Below are positions 1 through 8,701 of a stretch of DNA of 64,000 nucleotides, in pieces; the first letter of the stretch is position 1; every line of letters begins with the position of its first letter. The notes under the pieces are model-generated. The model saw only the letters and a program-made list of their open reading frames with translations, made no database searches and was not told the DNA's origin. The stretch covers positions 558,001 to 622,000 of the forward strand of contig NZ_CP113068.1 of assembly GCF_026625885.1 (NCBI RefSeq), in the 5' to 3' direction. The DNA is from Roseateles sp. SL47. GTDB taxonomy: Bacteria > Pseudomonadota > Gammaproteobacteria > Burkholderiales > Burkholderiaceae_C. A program made the position numbers and the translations under genes.

Positions 1-244
1 CGGTGTCATTGAAGCGGGCGCGCACCGAGCTGGCCTCCAGATGCACGAAGTCGGGCTTCAGGTTGGCCTGGGCCAAGGCCTGTTCGACCCGCTGGCGGAC
101 GTTGTCGTCCACCTTGATCGTGACCTTGGCGCTCGACACCTGCACGGCCGGCGCTTCGCCGAACAGATTGGGCAGGGTGTAGATGAAGCCCACAAGCAGT
201 GCCACGAGCAGCACCGCATATTTCCAGAGCGGGTAACGGTTCAT
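1..244 (-). CDS. secD: SecD, protein translocase subunit (N-terminal part only)
   Basis: This is the first 81 codons of SecD; the gene runs off the left edge of the window. SecD works with SecF and YajC at the SecYEG channel and uses the proton motive force to help pull secreted proteins across the inner membrane. The start MNRYPLWKY, one hydrophobic segment at about residues 8-27 and the following LPNLFGEAPAVQVS are characteristic of proteobacterial SecD. The ATG start is preceded by a purine-rich stretch (GAGGATGTCC). yajC lies directly upstream on the same strand, the usual yajC-secD-secF order. The periplasmic domain and remaining membrane segments are outside the window. Confidence 0.93.
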   Translation of the reverse strand, partial: MNRYPLWKYAVLLVALLVGFIYTLPNLFGEAPAVQVSSAKVTIKVDDNVRQRVEQALAQANLKPDFVHLEASSVRARFNDT

Positions 245-330
245 GAGGACATCCTCTGAAAACCAGGCAGGGCGGCGAGCCGCCACCTAAAGCGGACCCG
301 GCCGGTGCCAGGGCACGGGCCGGGTCGTCT

Positions 331-358
331 GGGCGTCTCGACCGAGGTGGAGACGCCC
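331..358 (-). other. Hairpin in the yajC-secD intercistronic gap
   Basis: The 178-bp gap between yajC and secD holds a perfect 9-bp stem (GGGCGTCTC at 331-339 with GAGACGCCC at 350-358) that can extend inward through ACC/GGT. No T-tract follows, so it looks like an mRNA processing or stability element, not a terminator. GATCCGGTGA also occurs twice nearby, at about 370-390. Confidence 0.4.
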
Positions 359-422
359 GGCAGGTCCGGTGGATCCGGTGAGGGATCCGGTGACGCCGGC
401 CACCCGGTGACCGGCACATCCA

Positions 423-746
423 TCACTTGGTGACGGTTCCCTTGGGCAGCACCTGCAGCACGGCAGAGCGCTGCAGCTGGACCTCGACGCCGTTGGCGAT
501 TTCCACCGTCAGGTAGACCTCGCCCACCTTGCTGATCTTGCCCAGGATGCCGCTGTTGGTGATGACTTCATCGCCCTTGGACAGCGCTTCCACCAGGGCG
601 CGATGCTCCTTCTGACGCTTCATCTGCGGACGGATCATCACAAAGTACATCACCACAAACATCAGCACCAGCGGCAGCATGCCGAGGAAGCCTCCAGTGG
701 GATCGGAACCAGCCGCAGTCTGGGCGTAAGCGTTGGAAATAAACAC
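423..746 (-). CDS. yajC: YajC, Sec translocase accessory protein
   Basis: YajC is a small single-span inner-membrane protein that associates with SecDF. The 107-residue product begins MFISNAYAQ and has one strongly hydrophobic segment (GMLPLVLMFVVMYFVMI) followed by the family signature RPQMKRQKEH and a soluble domain with GDEVITNSGILGKI. I chose a GTG start at 746 because GAGGG lies eight bases upstream and because this gives the family's usual length and N-terminus; the reading frame stays open upstream to 815 but that extension looks unlike YajC. secD follows after a 178-bp gap. Confidence 0.93.
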   Translation of the reverse strand: MFISNAYAQTAAGSDPTGGFLGMLPLVLMFVVMYFVMIRPQMKRQKEHRALVEALSKGDEVITNSGILGKISKVGEVYLTVEIANGVEVQLQRSAVLQVLPKGTVTK

Positions 747-982
747 GTCGATATCCCTCAGAAATGGGTCGCCCCGCAGCCGGCCTTGCGCCTGCCGCTG
801 GACGAATGAGCCCATGATTGTATGCGTCCGGTCCGGACGTCCCGCATGGCGTCTGACGCCGATTTAATTGGGGATGTCCATCGGAAACCCAAGGCCGGGT
901 CCGGCCCCGGTCGTCAAGTCGGGGGAAGCGAGCGGGCCGACGCCTGCGGGCGGCCACGGGGGAACTGCGATGATGAACCCCC

Positions 983-1648
983 ATGACTTCAGACACCCTC
1001 GAACAACAAGAACAGGACAAGCGCCGGCAGGCGGACCAGGCCTACGACGCCATCGAGAACATGATCGCCACGCTGGATCTGCGGCCTGGTACGCCGGTGG
1101 TGGAGTCCGAACTGATTGCCCGTATCGGCCTGGGGCGCACCCCCACGCGGGAAGCGCTGATGCGACTGGTGGCCCAGGGGCTGATCGTGCAGTTGCCCCG
1201 GCGCGGGCTGATGGTGAGCGACATCCAGGTGTCCGACCAGTTTGACCTGCTGGATGCCCGGCGACCACTGGAACGCCTGATCGCCTGCTGCTCGGCACGC
1301 CGGGCCAGCCCGGCCCAGCGCGAGGCGCTGCTGACCTGCGCCGCGCGGATGGCCGACGCGGCCGAGCGGGAAGACCTTGAAACCTACATGCGGGCGGATC
1401 AGGCCCTGGACCGGGTCAACCATGCCGCCTGCCGCAACCGCTTTGCCGTCGGGGCGGTGGTGCCGATGATCATCCAGTGCAGACGCTTCTGGTACGCTTA
1501 TCGGCACCATGGCGACGTGGCCGTCGGCGCACGTTGCCATCAGCGTCTGGCCGAAGCCATTGCCAGCGGCGACGGCCCGGCGGCAGCAAAGGCCACCGAT
1601 GCGCTGATCGACGCCCTTCGTGAGTTTGCCCAACAGGTGATCGCATGA
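983..1648 (+). CDS. GntR-family transcriptional regulator (FadR/FCD type)
   Basis: The 221-residue protein has a winged helix-turn-helix at about residues 20-85 (RTPTREALMRL is the recognition-helix region typical of GntR proteins) and an all-helical FCD ligand-binding domain at about 90-215, ending with a HQRLAEAI segment like the metal/ligand-binding helix of that family. Such proteins usually repress catabolic genes and release DNA on binding a small acid. Its stop overlaps the start of the epimerase gene by four bases (ATGA), so the two are co-transcribed and the epimerase pathway is the likely target. No clear Shine-Dalgarno precedes the ATG; the start is the best available but not certain. 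Confidence 0.85.
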   Translation: MTSDTLEQQEQDKRRQADQAYDAIENMIATLDLRPGTPVVESELIARIGLGRTPTREALMRLVAQGLIVQLPRRGLMVSDIQVSDQFDLLDARRPLERLIACCSARRASPAQREALLTCAARMADAAEREDLETYMRADQALDRVNHAACRNRFAVGAVVPMIIQCRRFWYAYRHHGDVAVGARCHQRLAEAIASGDGPAAAKATDALIDALREFAQQVIA

Positions 1649-2646
1649 CGCTTTCCGCCCTTCCGCTGGGCCTGCCTCCGGGCGTGCTGCCCACCGGGCT
1701 GGACACAACCACCCGCGTGGTGGATTCACATACCGGTGGCGCGCCCACCCGGGCGGTGGTGGGTGGCGGGCCGGCGTTGTATGGGGTCACCATGGCGCAG
1801 CGGCTGCAGGAACTGCGGGACCATCACGACGCCTGGCGCCGGGCACTGGTCACCCCACCACGCGGTCATGTCGGGTTGGTCGGCGCCCTCCTCACCGAAC
1901 CCGAACGGCCCGGCAGCCAGGCCGGGGTGATTTTTTTCGACGCTACCGGTTATCTCGGCATGTGTGGCCACGGCACCATCGGCGTCGTGGCGTCTCTGGC
2001 CCATCTGGGCAAGCTGCGACCGGGCCCGCTGTGGCTGGATACGCCGGTGGGCACGGTGCATGCGGAATTCATGCTGGATGGCAGCGTCCGCCTGGAAAAC
2101 GTCCCGGCGTACCGGCACCAGCAGGCGGTGGCCATCGAGATCGACGGCCGTACGGTGCATGGCGATGTGGCCTGGGGCGGCAACTGGTTCTTCATTTGCG
2201 AGGACCACGGGCTGGCGCTGGATCTGGCCCAGGTGACGACGCTGGTGGACTTCTGTCAGCGCCTGCGCGAATTGCTGGCGGCACAGGGCATCACGGGCGC
2301 CCAGGCCGCGCCCGTGGATCACATCCAGCTCACCGGGCCGGCCCTGGACCCGGCGCATAGCGGCCGCAATTTCGTGCTGTGCCCGGGTCTCGCCTGGGAC
2401 CGCAGCCCCTGCGGCACCGGCACCAGTGCGCGGGTAGCCTGCCTGGCGGCCGACCAGCGGCTGCTCTCCGGCGAGATCTGGCGCCAGGAAAGCATCACCG
2501 GCAGCCTGATGGAAGCGAGCTGGCAGCCGGCTCCCACGGCGGGGCAGGTGCTGCCCACGCTGGTCGGGCGGGCCTATGTGACGCTGGAAGGCTCGGTGGT
2601 GATCCAGCAGGACGACCCGCTGGGCTGGGGAGCCGCTCCTGCCTAA
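1645..2646 (+). CDS. Proline racemase family protein, probable 4-hydroxyproline 2-epimerase
   Basis: The 333-residue product belongs to the proline racemase superfamily. It has VVDSHTGG near residue 25, the first catalytic cysteine in MCGHGTIG (C107) and the second in DRSPCGTGTSA (C256). Both cysteines are characteristic of racemases and epimerases; trans-3-hydroxy-L-proline dehydratases have threonine in place of one. Known relatives interconvert trans-4-hydroxy-L-proline and cis-4-hydroxy-D-proline in hydroxyproline catabolism. It is translationally coupled to the GntR regulator and followed by a betaine-class transporter gene. Other hydroxyproline genes (D-amino acid oxidase, deaminase, aldehyde dehydrogenase) are not in the window, so the exact substrate is inferred. 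Confidence 0.85.
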   Translation: MTLSALPLGLPPGVLPTGLDTTTRVVDSHTGGAPTRAVVGGGPALYGVTMAQRLQELRDHHDAWRRALVTPPRGHVGLVGALLTEPERPGSQAGVIFFDATGYLGMCGHGTIGVVASLAHLGKLRPGPLWLDTPVGTVHAEFMLDGSVRLENVPAYRHQQAVAIEIDGRTVHGDVAWGGNWFFICEDHGLALDLAQVTTLVDFCQRLRELLAAQGITGAQAAPVDHIQLTGPALDPAHSGRNFVLCPGLAWDRSPCGTGTSARVACLAADQRLLSGEIWRQESITGSLMEASWQPAPTAGQVLPTLVGRAYVTLEGSVVIQQDDPLGWGAAPA

Positions 2647-2710
2647 GTGGTGCCACGCGGAGCGATTGGCGCTGTTGCGGGCGCTTGAGCTGGGAAGGCT
2701 GCAAGTCCGG

Positions 2711-4441
2711 ATGCTGGGATCATGGCTGCGACGGGTCAGAGACCGGATCAGCGGCCAAATCAGTCGGTGGGTCCACCTGCTGCTCCGCGCGCTCCTGGTG
2801 GCCGTTCCCGCTCTGGCCCTCGCCCAGCCCCAGGACCCACCGATCAAGGTCGGGTCGAAACGCTTCACCGAGAGCTACATCCTCGCGGAGGTGCTGGCAC
2901 AGACCGTGCGCGCGGCTGCGCCGCACACCCGCGTGGAGGTCCGACAGGGGCTGGGCAACACCGCCATCGTGCTGGCGGCACTGAAGTCCGGCAGCATCGA
3001 TGTGTACGCGGAATACACCGGCACCATCGAGCGCGAGATCCTCGGGCTGGGTGCAGGCCCTGCCCACGCGGCCAGCGCGGGCACAGCACCCCGCAGTGCC
3101 CTGACGCTGGCGCAATTACGGGCAGCACTTCAGCCGCTGGGGCTGGGGGTGGATGTACCGCTGGGCTTCAACAACGGCTATGCCTTGGCCGTCAGCGGCG
3201 CTACGGCGCGCCGACTGGCGTTGAGCCGCTTGTCGCAGCTGCGGGACCACCCAGCCCTGCGGCTGGGCCTCAGCAATGAATTCATGGGGCGCGCCGATGG
3301 CTGGCCCGGGTTGTCACAGCGATATGCCCTGCCCCAGCGTCCACAAGGCCTGGATCACGGCTTGGCGTATCAGGCCCTGCGCAGCCGCCAGATCGACATC
3401 ACCGACATCTACACCACCGACGCCCAGATCGCCGCCCAGGGTCTGGTGGTGCTGGACGACGATGCACAGTACTTCCCGCGCTATGACGCGGTGCTGCTCT
3501 ATCGCCTCAGCTTGCCCGAGCGGCATCCGAAGGCCTGGGCGGCGCTGAAGTCGCTGCAGGGGCGAATCCATGAGCCGGCCATGATCGCGATGAATGCCAA
3601 GGCCGAGCTGCAGGCGATGAGCTTTGAGCGGATCGCTGCGGACTTCCTGGCAGGCGGCTCACAGGGGGCGCCGAATATCGAGCCGGGCACGACGCAGCGC
3701 CCCCCGCAGAACATGGCCTCGGACGTTGGGCTTCCGCCTGGAACCCATGATCCACTCACGGCTTCTGCGGTCTCGCAGTCCGCTTCCTCGCCCACGCCGC
3801 CTTCAGCGCTTGCTGCACTCGCTGCCCGCCTCACCGGCCCGGACCTGCCTCGGCTGGCGGCACAGCATCTCTGGCTGGTGGTGGTGTCTGTCGGCGTGGC
3901 GACGCTGATCGGTCTGCCGCTGGCCATCCTGCTGCATCCCTGGCCCCGCTGGCGCGGCGCCCTGCTGGCCGTCTGCGCCTTGCTGCAGACCGTGCCGTCC
4001 CTGGCCCTGCTGGCCATGCTGATCTGGGCCCTGGGACGCATCGGCCCGGAGCCTGCCCTGGTGGCGCTGTCGCTCTATGCCTTGCTGCCGATTCTGCGCA
4101 ACGCCACCGTGGGTCTGGACGAGGTGCCTTCCGGTCTTCTGATGGCAGGCCACGCGCTGGGTCTGCGTCGGACCCAGGTGCTGCGGCTCATTCAGTTGCC
4201 GCTGGCCCTGCCGGTGATCGTGGCGGGGGTGCGCACGGCCACCAGCCTGTCGGTGGGAACGGCCACGATGGCCGCGTTCATCGGCGCGGGCGGCTTTGGC
4301 GAGCGCATCGTGACCGGGCTGGCGCTGAATGACCGGGACCTTTTATTGGCCGGGGCCCTGCCAGCCGCAGCGCTGGCGCTGATCTTCGAGGCGCTGTTCA
4401 GCCTGTTGTCGCGGTGGCTGGCGCGTCGCCCGAGCCATTGA
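2711..4441 (+). CDS. ABC importer for glycine betaine/choline-type compounds, substrate-binding protein fused to permease
   Basis: The 576-residue product has an N-terminal signal or anchor segment (LLLRALLVAVPALALAQ), an OpuAC/OsmX-type binding domain starting at KVGSKRFTESYILAE, a low-complexity linker, and a C-terminal permease domain with about five or six membrane spans. The permease contains an EAA-like coupling loop (GHALGLRRTQVLRLI). Such fusions occur in the quaternary-amine uptake family. I chose the ATG at 2711 because it is next to the signal sequence; the same frame is open from a TTG at 2666. No ATP-binding subunit lies nearby. The 3' end overlaps the convergent HDOD gene by 44 bp. 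Confidence 0.85.
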   Translation: MLGSWLRRVRDRISGQISRWVHLLLRALLVAVPALALAQPQDPPIKVGSKRFTESYILAEVLAQTVRAAAPHTRVEVRQGLGNTAIVLAALKSGSIDVYAEYTGTIEREILGLGAGPAHAASAGTAPRSALTLAQLRAALQPLGLGVDVPLGFNNGYALAVSGATARRLALSRLSQLRDHPALRLGLSNEFMGRADGWPGLSQRYALPQRPQGLDHGLAYQALRSRQIDITDIYTTDAQIAAQGLVVLDDDAQYFPRYDAVLLYRLSLPERHPKAWAALKSLQGRIHEPAMIAMNAKAELQAMSFERIAADFLAGGSQGAPNIEPGTTQRPPQNMASDVGLPPGTHDPLTASAVSQSASSPTPPSALAALAARLTGPDLPRLAAQHLWLVVVSVGVATLIGLPLAILLHPWPRWRGALLAVCALLQTVPSLALLAMLIWALGRIGPEPALVALSLYALLPILRNATVGLDEVPSGLLMAGHALGLRRTQVLRLIQLPLALPVIVAGVRTATSLSVGTATMAAFIGAGGFGERIVTGLALNDRDLLLAGALPAAALALIFEALFSLLSRWLARRPSH

Positions 4442-5789
4442 AGCGTTCTTCCAGCGCGGCATAGGCACGCTGCCGCGCTGCCGACCAGTCGCCCAGTTGC
4501 GACGGCGCAAGCCCGGGCTGCATCAGATGGCGCAGTGACACCGCGTGAGCCTCGCGCACGATCTCCGCCAGCACGGCGACTTCCGCGCCCTGGCCGCGAC
4601 GCTGGCTCAGCGCTTCGGCCACTCGCGTCGGGAAGCCCCAGTGCGTGACGATGCGGGCGGACCATTCCAAGGACATCGGCAGCAGTTGCCGATGCAGGGC
4701 CTCGCGATCCAGCGAGGGACGCTGGCCCACCGGCAGCGCGTCCAGCACCCGCAGCAGGGCCATCATGCCAACCTGTGCGCCGAGGCCGGCCAGGTAAGCG
4801 GCAAAGCGCTCATCACCGGGCGGGGCCAGACGCATCGCGGCCAGCGAGCAGCGCTCGCCGAGGTCCCACAGCAAGGTGCCGGCCTGACGGCTGAAGCGGC
4901 CCTGGCGGTCCTGGTTGAAGATCGGGCGCAGCGTGGACCGCAACACCACCTGGTTCAGGCCCTCATGGCCGATGACCATGACGGCACTGGCCAGATCGGT
5001 GATTTCTCGTTCGGGCCGGTACATCGCCGAGTTGGCCATGCGCATCAACTCGCCGACCAGGCTGGGATCTCGCGACAGCAGATCCACCAGTTCACGGGAG
5101 GACAGGTTTTCACGACGCATCAGCCGCAGCAGTTGCGGCAGCACAGCGGGCAGGCGGGGCAGCAGTTCGGCCCAGTCGGACCCCGAGCGGACCTGCAGCC
5201 GTTGTAGCAAAGGCGCTTCCTGCGGATGGGGCGGCACATCGCGCAGGCGCTGGAAGCCAAACAGCCGTGCGCTGAATTGCAGCCACTCGCCAGAGGCCTG
5301 GAGCGGTGCACCGGTTGCACCGGAAGGCGCCCCCGAGGTCGCGAAAGCATGCTCGAAGGACGGGGCGGCGGAAGGGGGGACGGAAGGCGAAGCCGTGGGG
5401 ATGGCACTGGCGGCGGCCGAGTGGCTGGCGCGGAAGGCGTTGTTGGGCTCGGCGCGAGGGTGAACAGCGGAGGGTGCAGGGGCAGGTGCAGACGCAGCCC
5501 CGTGCGCAGCCGTTGGCGGGAACGGCGCTGCCGACGCTGAGGACGCCTGCGGCGCCTGTGTTGCCAGCGGCGTCTGCGTTGGGGACGCGCTCAACGACAG
5601 ATGCCTATCACTGCGTCGTTCGCTCAGGAGATGGCCCTGACCCGGAGCTTCCTGCTCGCCGTGCCCACCCGCTCCCCGTTCGCGCGATGCGGCAGCGGCC
5701 GTGGATGCAGCGGGGCGCTCGACGGGACGATCAGACGCACGATCACCCGAGGACGACAGAAGTTTGCGCAGGGAGTTCAGCAGGGCCAT
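4398..5789 (-). CDS. HDOD-domain protein
   Basis: The 463-residue protein has a short helical N-terminus (MALLNSLRKLL), a long Pro/Ala/Ser-rich low-complexity stretch at about residues 35-165, and an HDOD domain at about 195-410 (DLLSRDPSLVGELMRMANSA is the typical core). HDOD domains are HD-like helical modules found in bacterial signalling proteins; they generally lack phosphodiesterase activity. No partner domain (EAL, response receiver) is present, so I infer a stand-alone signalling or regulatory scaffold. It is convergent with the ABC transporter gene and their 3' ends overlap by 44 bp. Confidence 0.8.
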   Translation of the reverse strand: MALLNSLRKLLSSSGDRASDRPVERPAASTAAAASRERGAGGHGEQEAPGQGHLLSERRSDRHLSLSASPTQTPLATQAPQASSASAAPFPPTAAHGAASAPAPAPSAVHPRAEPNNAFRASHSAAASAIPTASPSVPPSAAPSFEHAFATSGAPSGATGAPLQASGEWLQFSARLFGFQRLRDVPPHPQEAPLLQRLQVRSGSDWAELLPRLPAVLPQLLRLMRRENLSSRELVDLLSRDPSLVGELMRMANSAMYRPEREITDLASAVMVIGHEGLNQVVLRSTLRPIFNQDRQGRFSRQAGTLLWDLGERCSLAAMRLAPPGDERFAAYLAGLGAQVGMMALLRVLDALPVGQRPSLDREALHRQLLPMSLEWSARIVTHWGFPTRVAEALSQRRGQGAEVAVLAEIVREAHAVSLRHLMQPGLAPSQLGDWSAARQRAYAALEERFNGSGDAPATATTG

Positions 5790-6089
5790 GGTGGTTGCCG
5801 CCGATTATCTGGCGGCCCCTGAGCCGAGTGTGCAGACCCAGGCACGCCTCCCTCAAGCGAGGGTGCCATTGCGGCGTGGATTTCGCACGCTGCACGCCAG
5901 CTTTGCAATCCTGGCATCAACGGGGTGCCGGCGGGGGCGGCTGATCCCCGCCAGTACCCGCCAGTACCCGCCAGTACCCGCCACAGTACCCACCAGCACC
6001 CGTCAAGACTCGCCATGACCGGATGAGACCCACTGGTACTCGCGAGCATCAGATGGAATCAGATGGCATCCGCTGTCCAGGTCGTCGCA
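5790..6089. other. Intergenic region with a 10-bp tandem repeat
   Basis: This 300-bp stretch between the HDOD gene and livF carries no convincing gene. It contains three exact head-to-tail copies of CCAGTACCCG at 5951-5980, followed by decayed copies to about 6003. The motif CATCTGAT also occurs twice close to the livF stop codon. I could not identify a promoter or terminator here with confidence. Confidence 0.5.
5951..5980. repeat. Short tandem repeat, 3 x 10 bp
   Basis: Three perfect units of CCAGTACCCG lie end to end, with degenerate continuation (CCACAGTACC, CACCAGCACC) to about 6000. The 10-bp period is near one DNA helical turn. No function is known to me. Confidence 0.7.
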
Positions 6090-6863
6090 TCAGCCTGGCG
6101 TGGTCGAGGCTCTGGGCCCCGGTGGTTCGGTCGACGTGGCCCGCCTGGCGCTGCCGAGGTAGGTGTCCACCACACGAGGGTCTTTCGCCAGCGCCGCTGC
6201 CGGCCCTTGTAGCGCGATCTCGCCAGTCTCCAGCACATAGGCATGGTCGGCCACCTCCAGCGCCGCCCGGGCGTTCTGTTCCACCAGCAGGATGGAAACA
6301 CCGGTCTCGCGCAGCCGCGACACGATGCGGAAGATGTCCTTCACGATCAAAGGCGCCAGCCCCAGGCTGGGTTCGTCCAGCATCAGCACCTTGGGACGCC
6401 CCATCAGCGCACGCCCGACGGCCAGCATCTGACGCTCGCCGCCGGACAGCGTGCCAGCCCACTGCGCGCGCCGTTCCCGTAGCCGCGGAAACAGGCCATA
6501 GACTCGCTCCAGTTCATCACGCCAGTCGCGCTGGCCCAGCCGCATCGGCCGGAAGCCGCCGAGGACGAGGTTGTCCTCCACCGTCATGGTGGTGAAGAGT
6601 TCGCGCTTCTCCGGCACCAGGGCCAGCCCCTTCATCACTCGCTGCTCCAGGTCCAGTCCCTGCAGGTCTTCGCCATCCAACCGGATCCGCCCTCTCGCGG
6701 GCAGTACGCCCATCAGTGCGTTGAGCGTGGTGCTTTTTCCGGCGCCGTTGGGGCCGATGACGGTGACCACCTCGCCTTGACGCAGGCGGAGGTTCAGGCC
6801 GGTGAGCACCTCCGCACGCCCATACGCCACACACAGGCCTTGCACTTCCAGAAGGTCGCTCAT
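6090..6863 (-). CDS. livF: LivF-type ATP-binding protein of a branched-chain amino acid/amide ABC importer
   Basis: The 257-residue protein is a complete ABC ATPase: Walker A GPNGAGKST at about residue 38, signature LSGGERQ at about 139, Walker B VLMLDEP and the switch histidine position occupied in LLVEQN as is usual for LivF. The short length and AYVLETGEI near the end are typical of LivF, not LivG. The start is separated from the livM-livG stop by one base, with GGAG seven bases upstream of the ATG, so it is translationally coupled. The C-terminal tail after about residue 238 is Pro/Ser/Thr-rich and not conserved. It is the last gene of the livH-livMG-livF operon. Confidence 0.92.
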   Translation of the reverse strand: MSDLLEVQGLCVAYGRAEVLTGLNLRLRQGEVVTVIGPNGAGKSTTLNALMGVLPARGRIRLDGEDLQGLDLEQRVMKGLALVPEKRELFTTMTVEDNLVLGGFRPMRLGQRDWRDELERVYGLFPRLRERRAQWAGTLSGGERQMLAVGRALMGRPKVLMLDEPSLGLAPLIVKDIFRIVSRLRETGVSILLVEQNARAALEVADHAYVLETGEIALQGPAAALAKDPRVVDTYLGSARRATSTEPPGPRASTTPG

Positions 6864-6864
6864 G

Positions 6865-8682
6865 TCAGTGCTCCGTGCCGAGATAAGCGGCGCGCACCGC
6901 CGGGCTGGCCTGCACCTCCTCCGGAGTGCCTTCCATCAGATGAGTGCCGAATTCCATCACCACGATGCGGTCGGTGAGGCCCATGACAAAGTCCATGTCG
7001 TGTTCCACCAGCAGGATGCTCAGCCCCTCCTGGCGCAGTTGCCGCAACACCTCAGCCAGCGCCTGCTTCTCCTTGAGGCGCAGGCCGGCGGCCGGCTCGT
7101 CCAGCAGCAGCAGCGTGGGGTCGCTGCACAGGGCTCGCGCAATCTCCATCAGCCGTTGCGGGCCGAGGGCCAGGTTGCCGGCCAGCTCATCCAGATGGTC
7201 CTGCATGCCGATGCGGCGCAGTTGCCGCTCCGCCTCTGCCAGCAGTTGGCGCTCCTCCGCCCGGTCCAGCCGCAGCATGGCCTTCAGCGTGCCGCTGCGA
7301 CCGCGCAGGTAGCCACCAAGGGCGACGTTCTCCAGCACCGTCATGTCGGGAATCATCTTCACATGCTGGAAGGTGCGGGAGAGCCCCAGCCGCGCGATGC
7401 GCCGGGAAGGCCAACCGGTGATCGACGTGCCAGCAAATTCGATGGTGCCTGCGGATGCGGACAGCACCCCGGAAATCAGGTTGAAGGTGGTGGACTTGCC
7501 GGCGCCGTTGGGACCGATCAGGCCCATGATGTCGCCGGCCCGCAGGGTGAAGCTCACGTCATTCACCGCCACCAGCCCGCCAAACTGCTTGCGCAGCCGC
7601 TCCACGCGCAGCAGTGGCCTGCCGCGTTCCGGACGGGGACGGCTCGGCAACGGGGGGGCGCCCTGCCAGTCGCGACGGCGCCGTGCGTCGGGCCACAGGC
7701 GCGCCGTCAGCAGACGGGCAGCGGGCCACAGGCCCCTGGGCGCGTACTTGAGCATCAGCACCAGCACCACACCCAGCACGATGACTTCGAAGTTGCCATT
7801 GCTGCCCAGCAACCGCGGCAGCAGTTCCTTGAGCTGATCCTCGATCACCTTGAACACGCCCGCCCCCACAAAGGCGCCCCAGACGCTGGACACTCCGCCC
7901 ACCACGGCCATGAACAGGTATTCGATGCCCATGCGCAATCCGAAGGGGCTGGGATTCACCGTGCGCTGCACATGGGCAAAGAGCCAGCCGGACACCGAGG
8001 CCAGCAATGCAGCGAGCAGGAAGACGATGACCTTGTACCGAAAGGTGGACACGCCCATGGCCTCTGCCATGACGGTCGCGCCGCCCAGCGCGCGGATGGC
8101 CCGGCCCGGCCGCGAATCGAGCAGATGGTGCACCGCCAGCGCCCCCAGCAGGGCGCACACCCAGATCACGTAATAGATCGAGCGGCCATCGGCCAGGCTG
8201 ATGCCGAAGAACGCCAGCGCTGGCACACCCAGGATGCCGTCGTACTTGCCCAGCAGTTCGAGGTTGGCAATGGTGTAGTTGAGGCTCAAGGCCCAGGCGA
8301 TGGTGGCCAGCGGCAGATAGTGGCCGGACATGCGCAGGGTGATCCAGCCCAGCACCAGCGCCACCATCAGCGTGATCATCAGCCCCGCGAAGAGCCCGAG
8401 CCAGGGCGAGACGCCGTAGCGGCTGCTGAGCAAGGCGGTGGTGTAGGCGCCCAGCCCCACAAAGGCGGCCTGGCCGAACGAGGTGAGGCCGGCCACGCCG
8501 GTCAGCAGCACCAGACCCAGGACCACCAGGGCAAACATGCCAATGTAGTTGGCCTGAGTGATCCAGAACTCCGGTACCGGAAGCAGCGGCAGCGCCGCGA
8601 TCAGCAGGGCGGCGGCGCACATGCAGGCGCGGCTGGCCCACGGCGTGGTGGGGACGGTCACGGGGGGCCGTGGGCTGTTCAT
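6865..8682 (-). CDS. LivM-LivG fusion: permease and ATP-binding protein in one chain
   Basis: The 605-residue protein joins a LivM-type permease (about residues 1-310, roughly eight to ten hydrophobic segments, GLTSFGQAAFVGLGAY near residue 70) to a LivG-type ATPase (about 350-605, Walker A GPNGAGKST, Walker B LLLLDEPAAGL, switch histidine in LLVEHDMDF). In the ATPase the signature loop reads LALGPQRLMEIARAL, the LivG variant. I chose the ATG at 8682 because GGAG lies eight bases upstream; ATGs at 8688 and 8715 are in frame, and the latter would overlap livH. The fusion fixes permease-ATPase stoichiometry. It probably imports branched-chain or other amino acids, amides or urea. Confidence 0.88.
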   Translation of the reverse strand: MNSPRPPVTVPTTPWASRACMCAAALLIAALPLLPVPEFWITQANYIGMFALVVLGLVLLTGVAGLTSFGQAAFVGLGAYTTALLSSRYGVSPWLGLFAGLMITLMVALVLGWITLRMSGHYLPLATIAWALSLNYTIANLELLGKYDGILGVPALAFFGISLADGRSIYYVIWVCALLGALAVHHLLDSRPGRAIRALGGATVMAEAMGVSTFRYKVIVFLLAALLASVSGWLFAHVQRTVNPSPFGLRMGIEYLFMAVVGGVSSVWGAFVGAGVFKVIEDQLKELLPRLLGSNGNFEVIVLGVVLVLMLKYAPRGLWPAARLLTARLWPDARRRRDWQGAPPLPSRPRPERGRPLLRVERLRKQFGGLVAVNDVSFTLRAGDIMGLIGPNGAGKSTTFNLISGVLSASAGTIEFAGTSITGWPSRRIARLGLSRTFQHVKMIPDMTVLENVALGGYLRGRSGTLKAMLRLDRAEERQLLAEAERQLRRIGMQDHLDELAGNLALGPQRLMEIARALCSDPTLLLLDEPAAGLRLKEKQALAEVLRQLRQEGLSILLVEHDMDFVMGLTDRIVVMEFGTHLMEGTPEEVQASPAVRAAYLGTEH

Positions 8683-8701
8683 GGGCATCGCTCCGTGCCG
8701 A

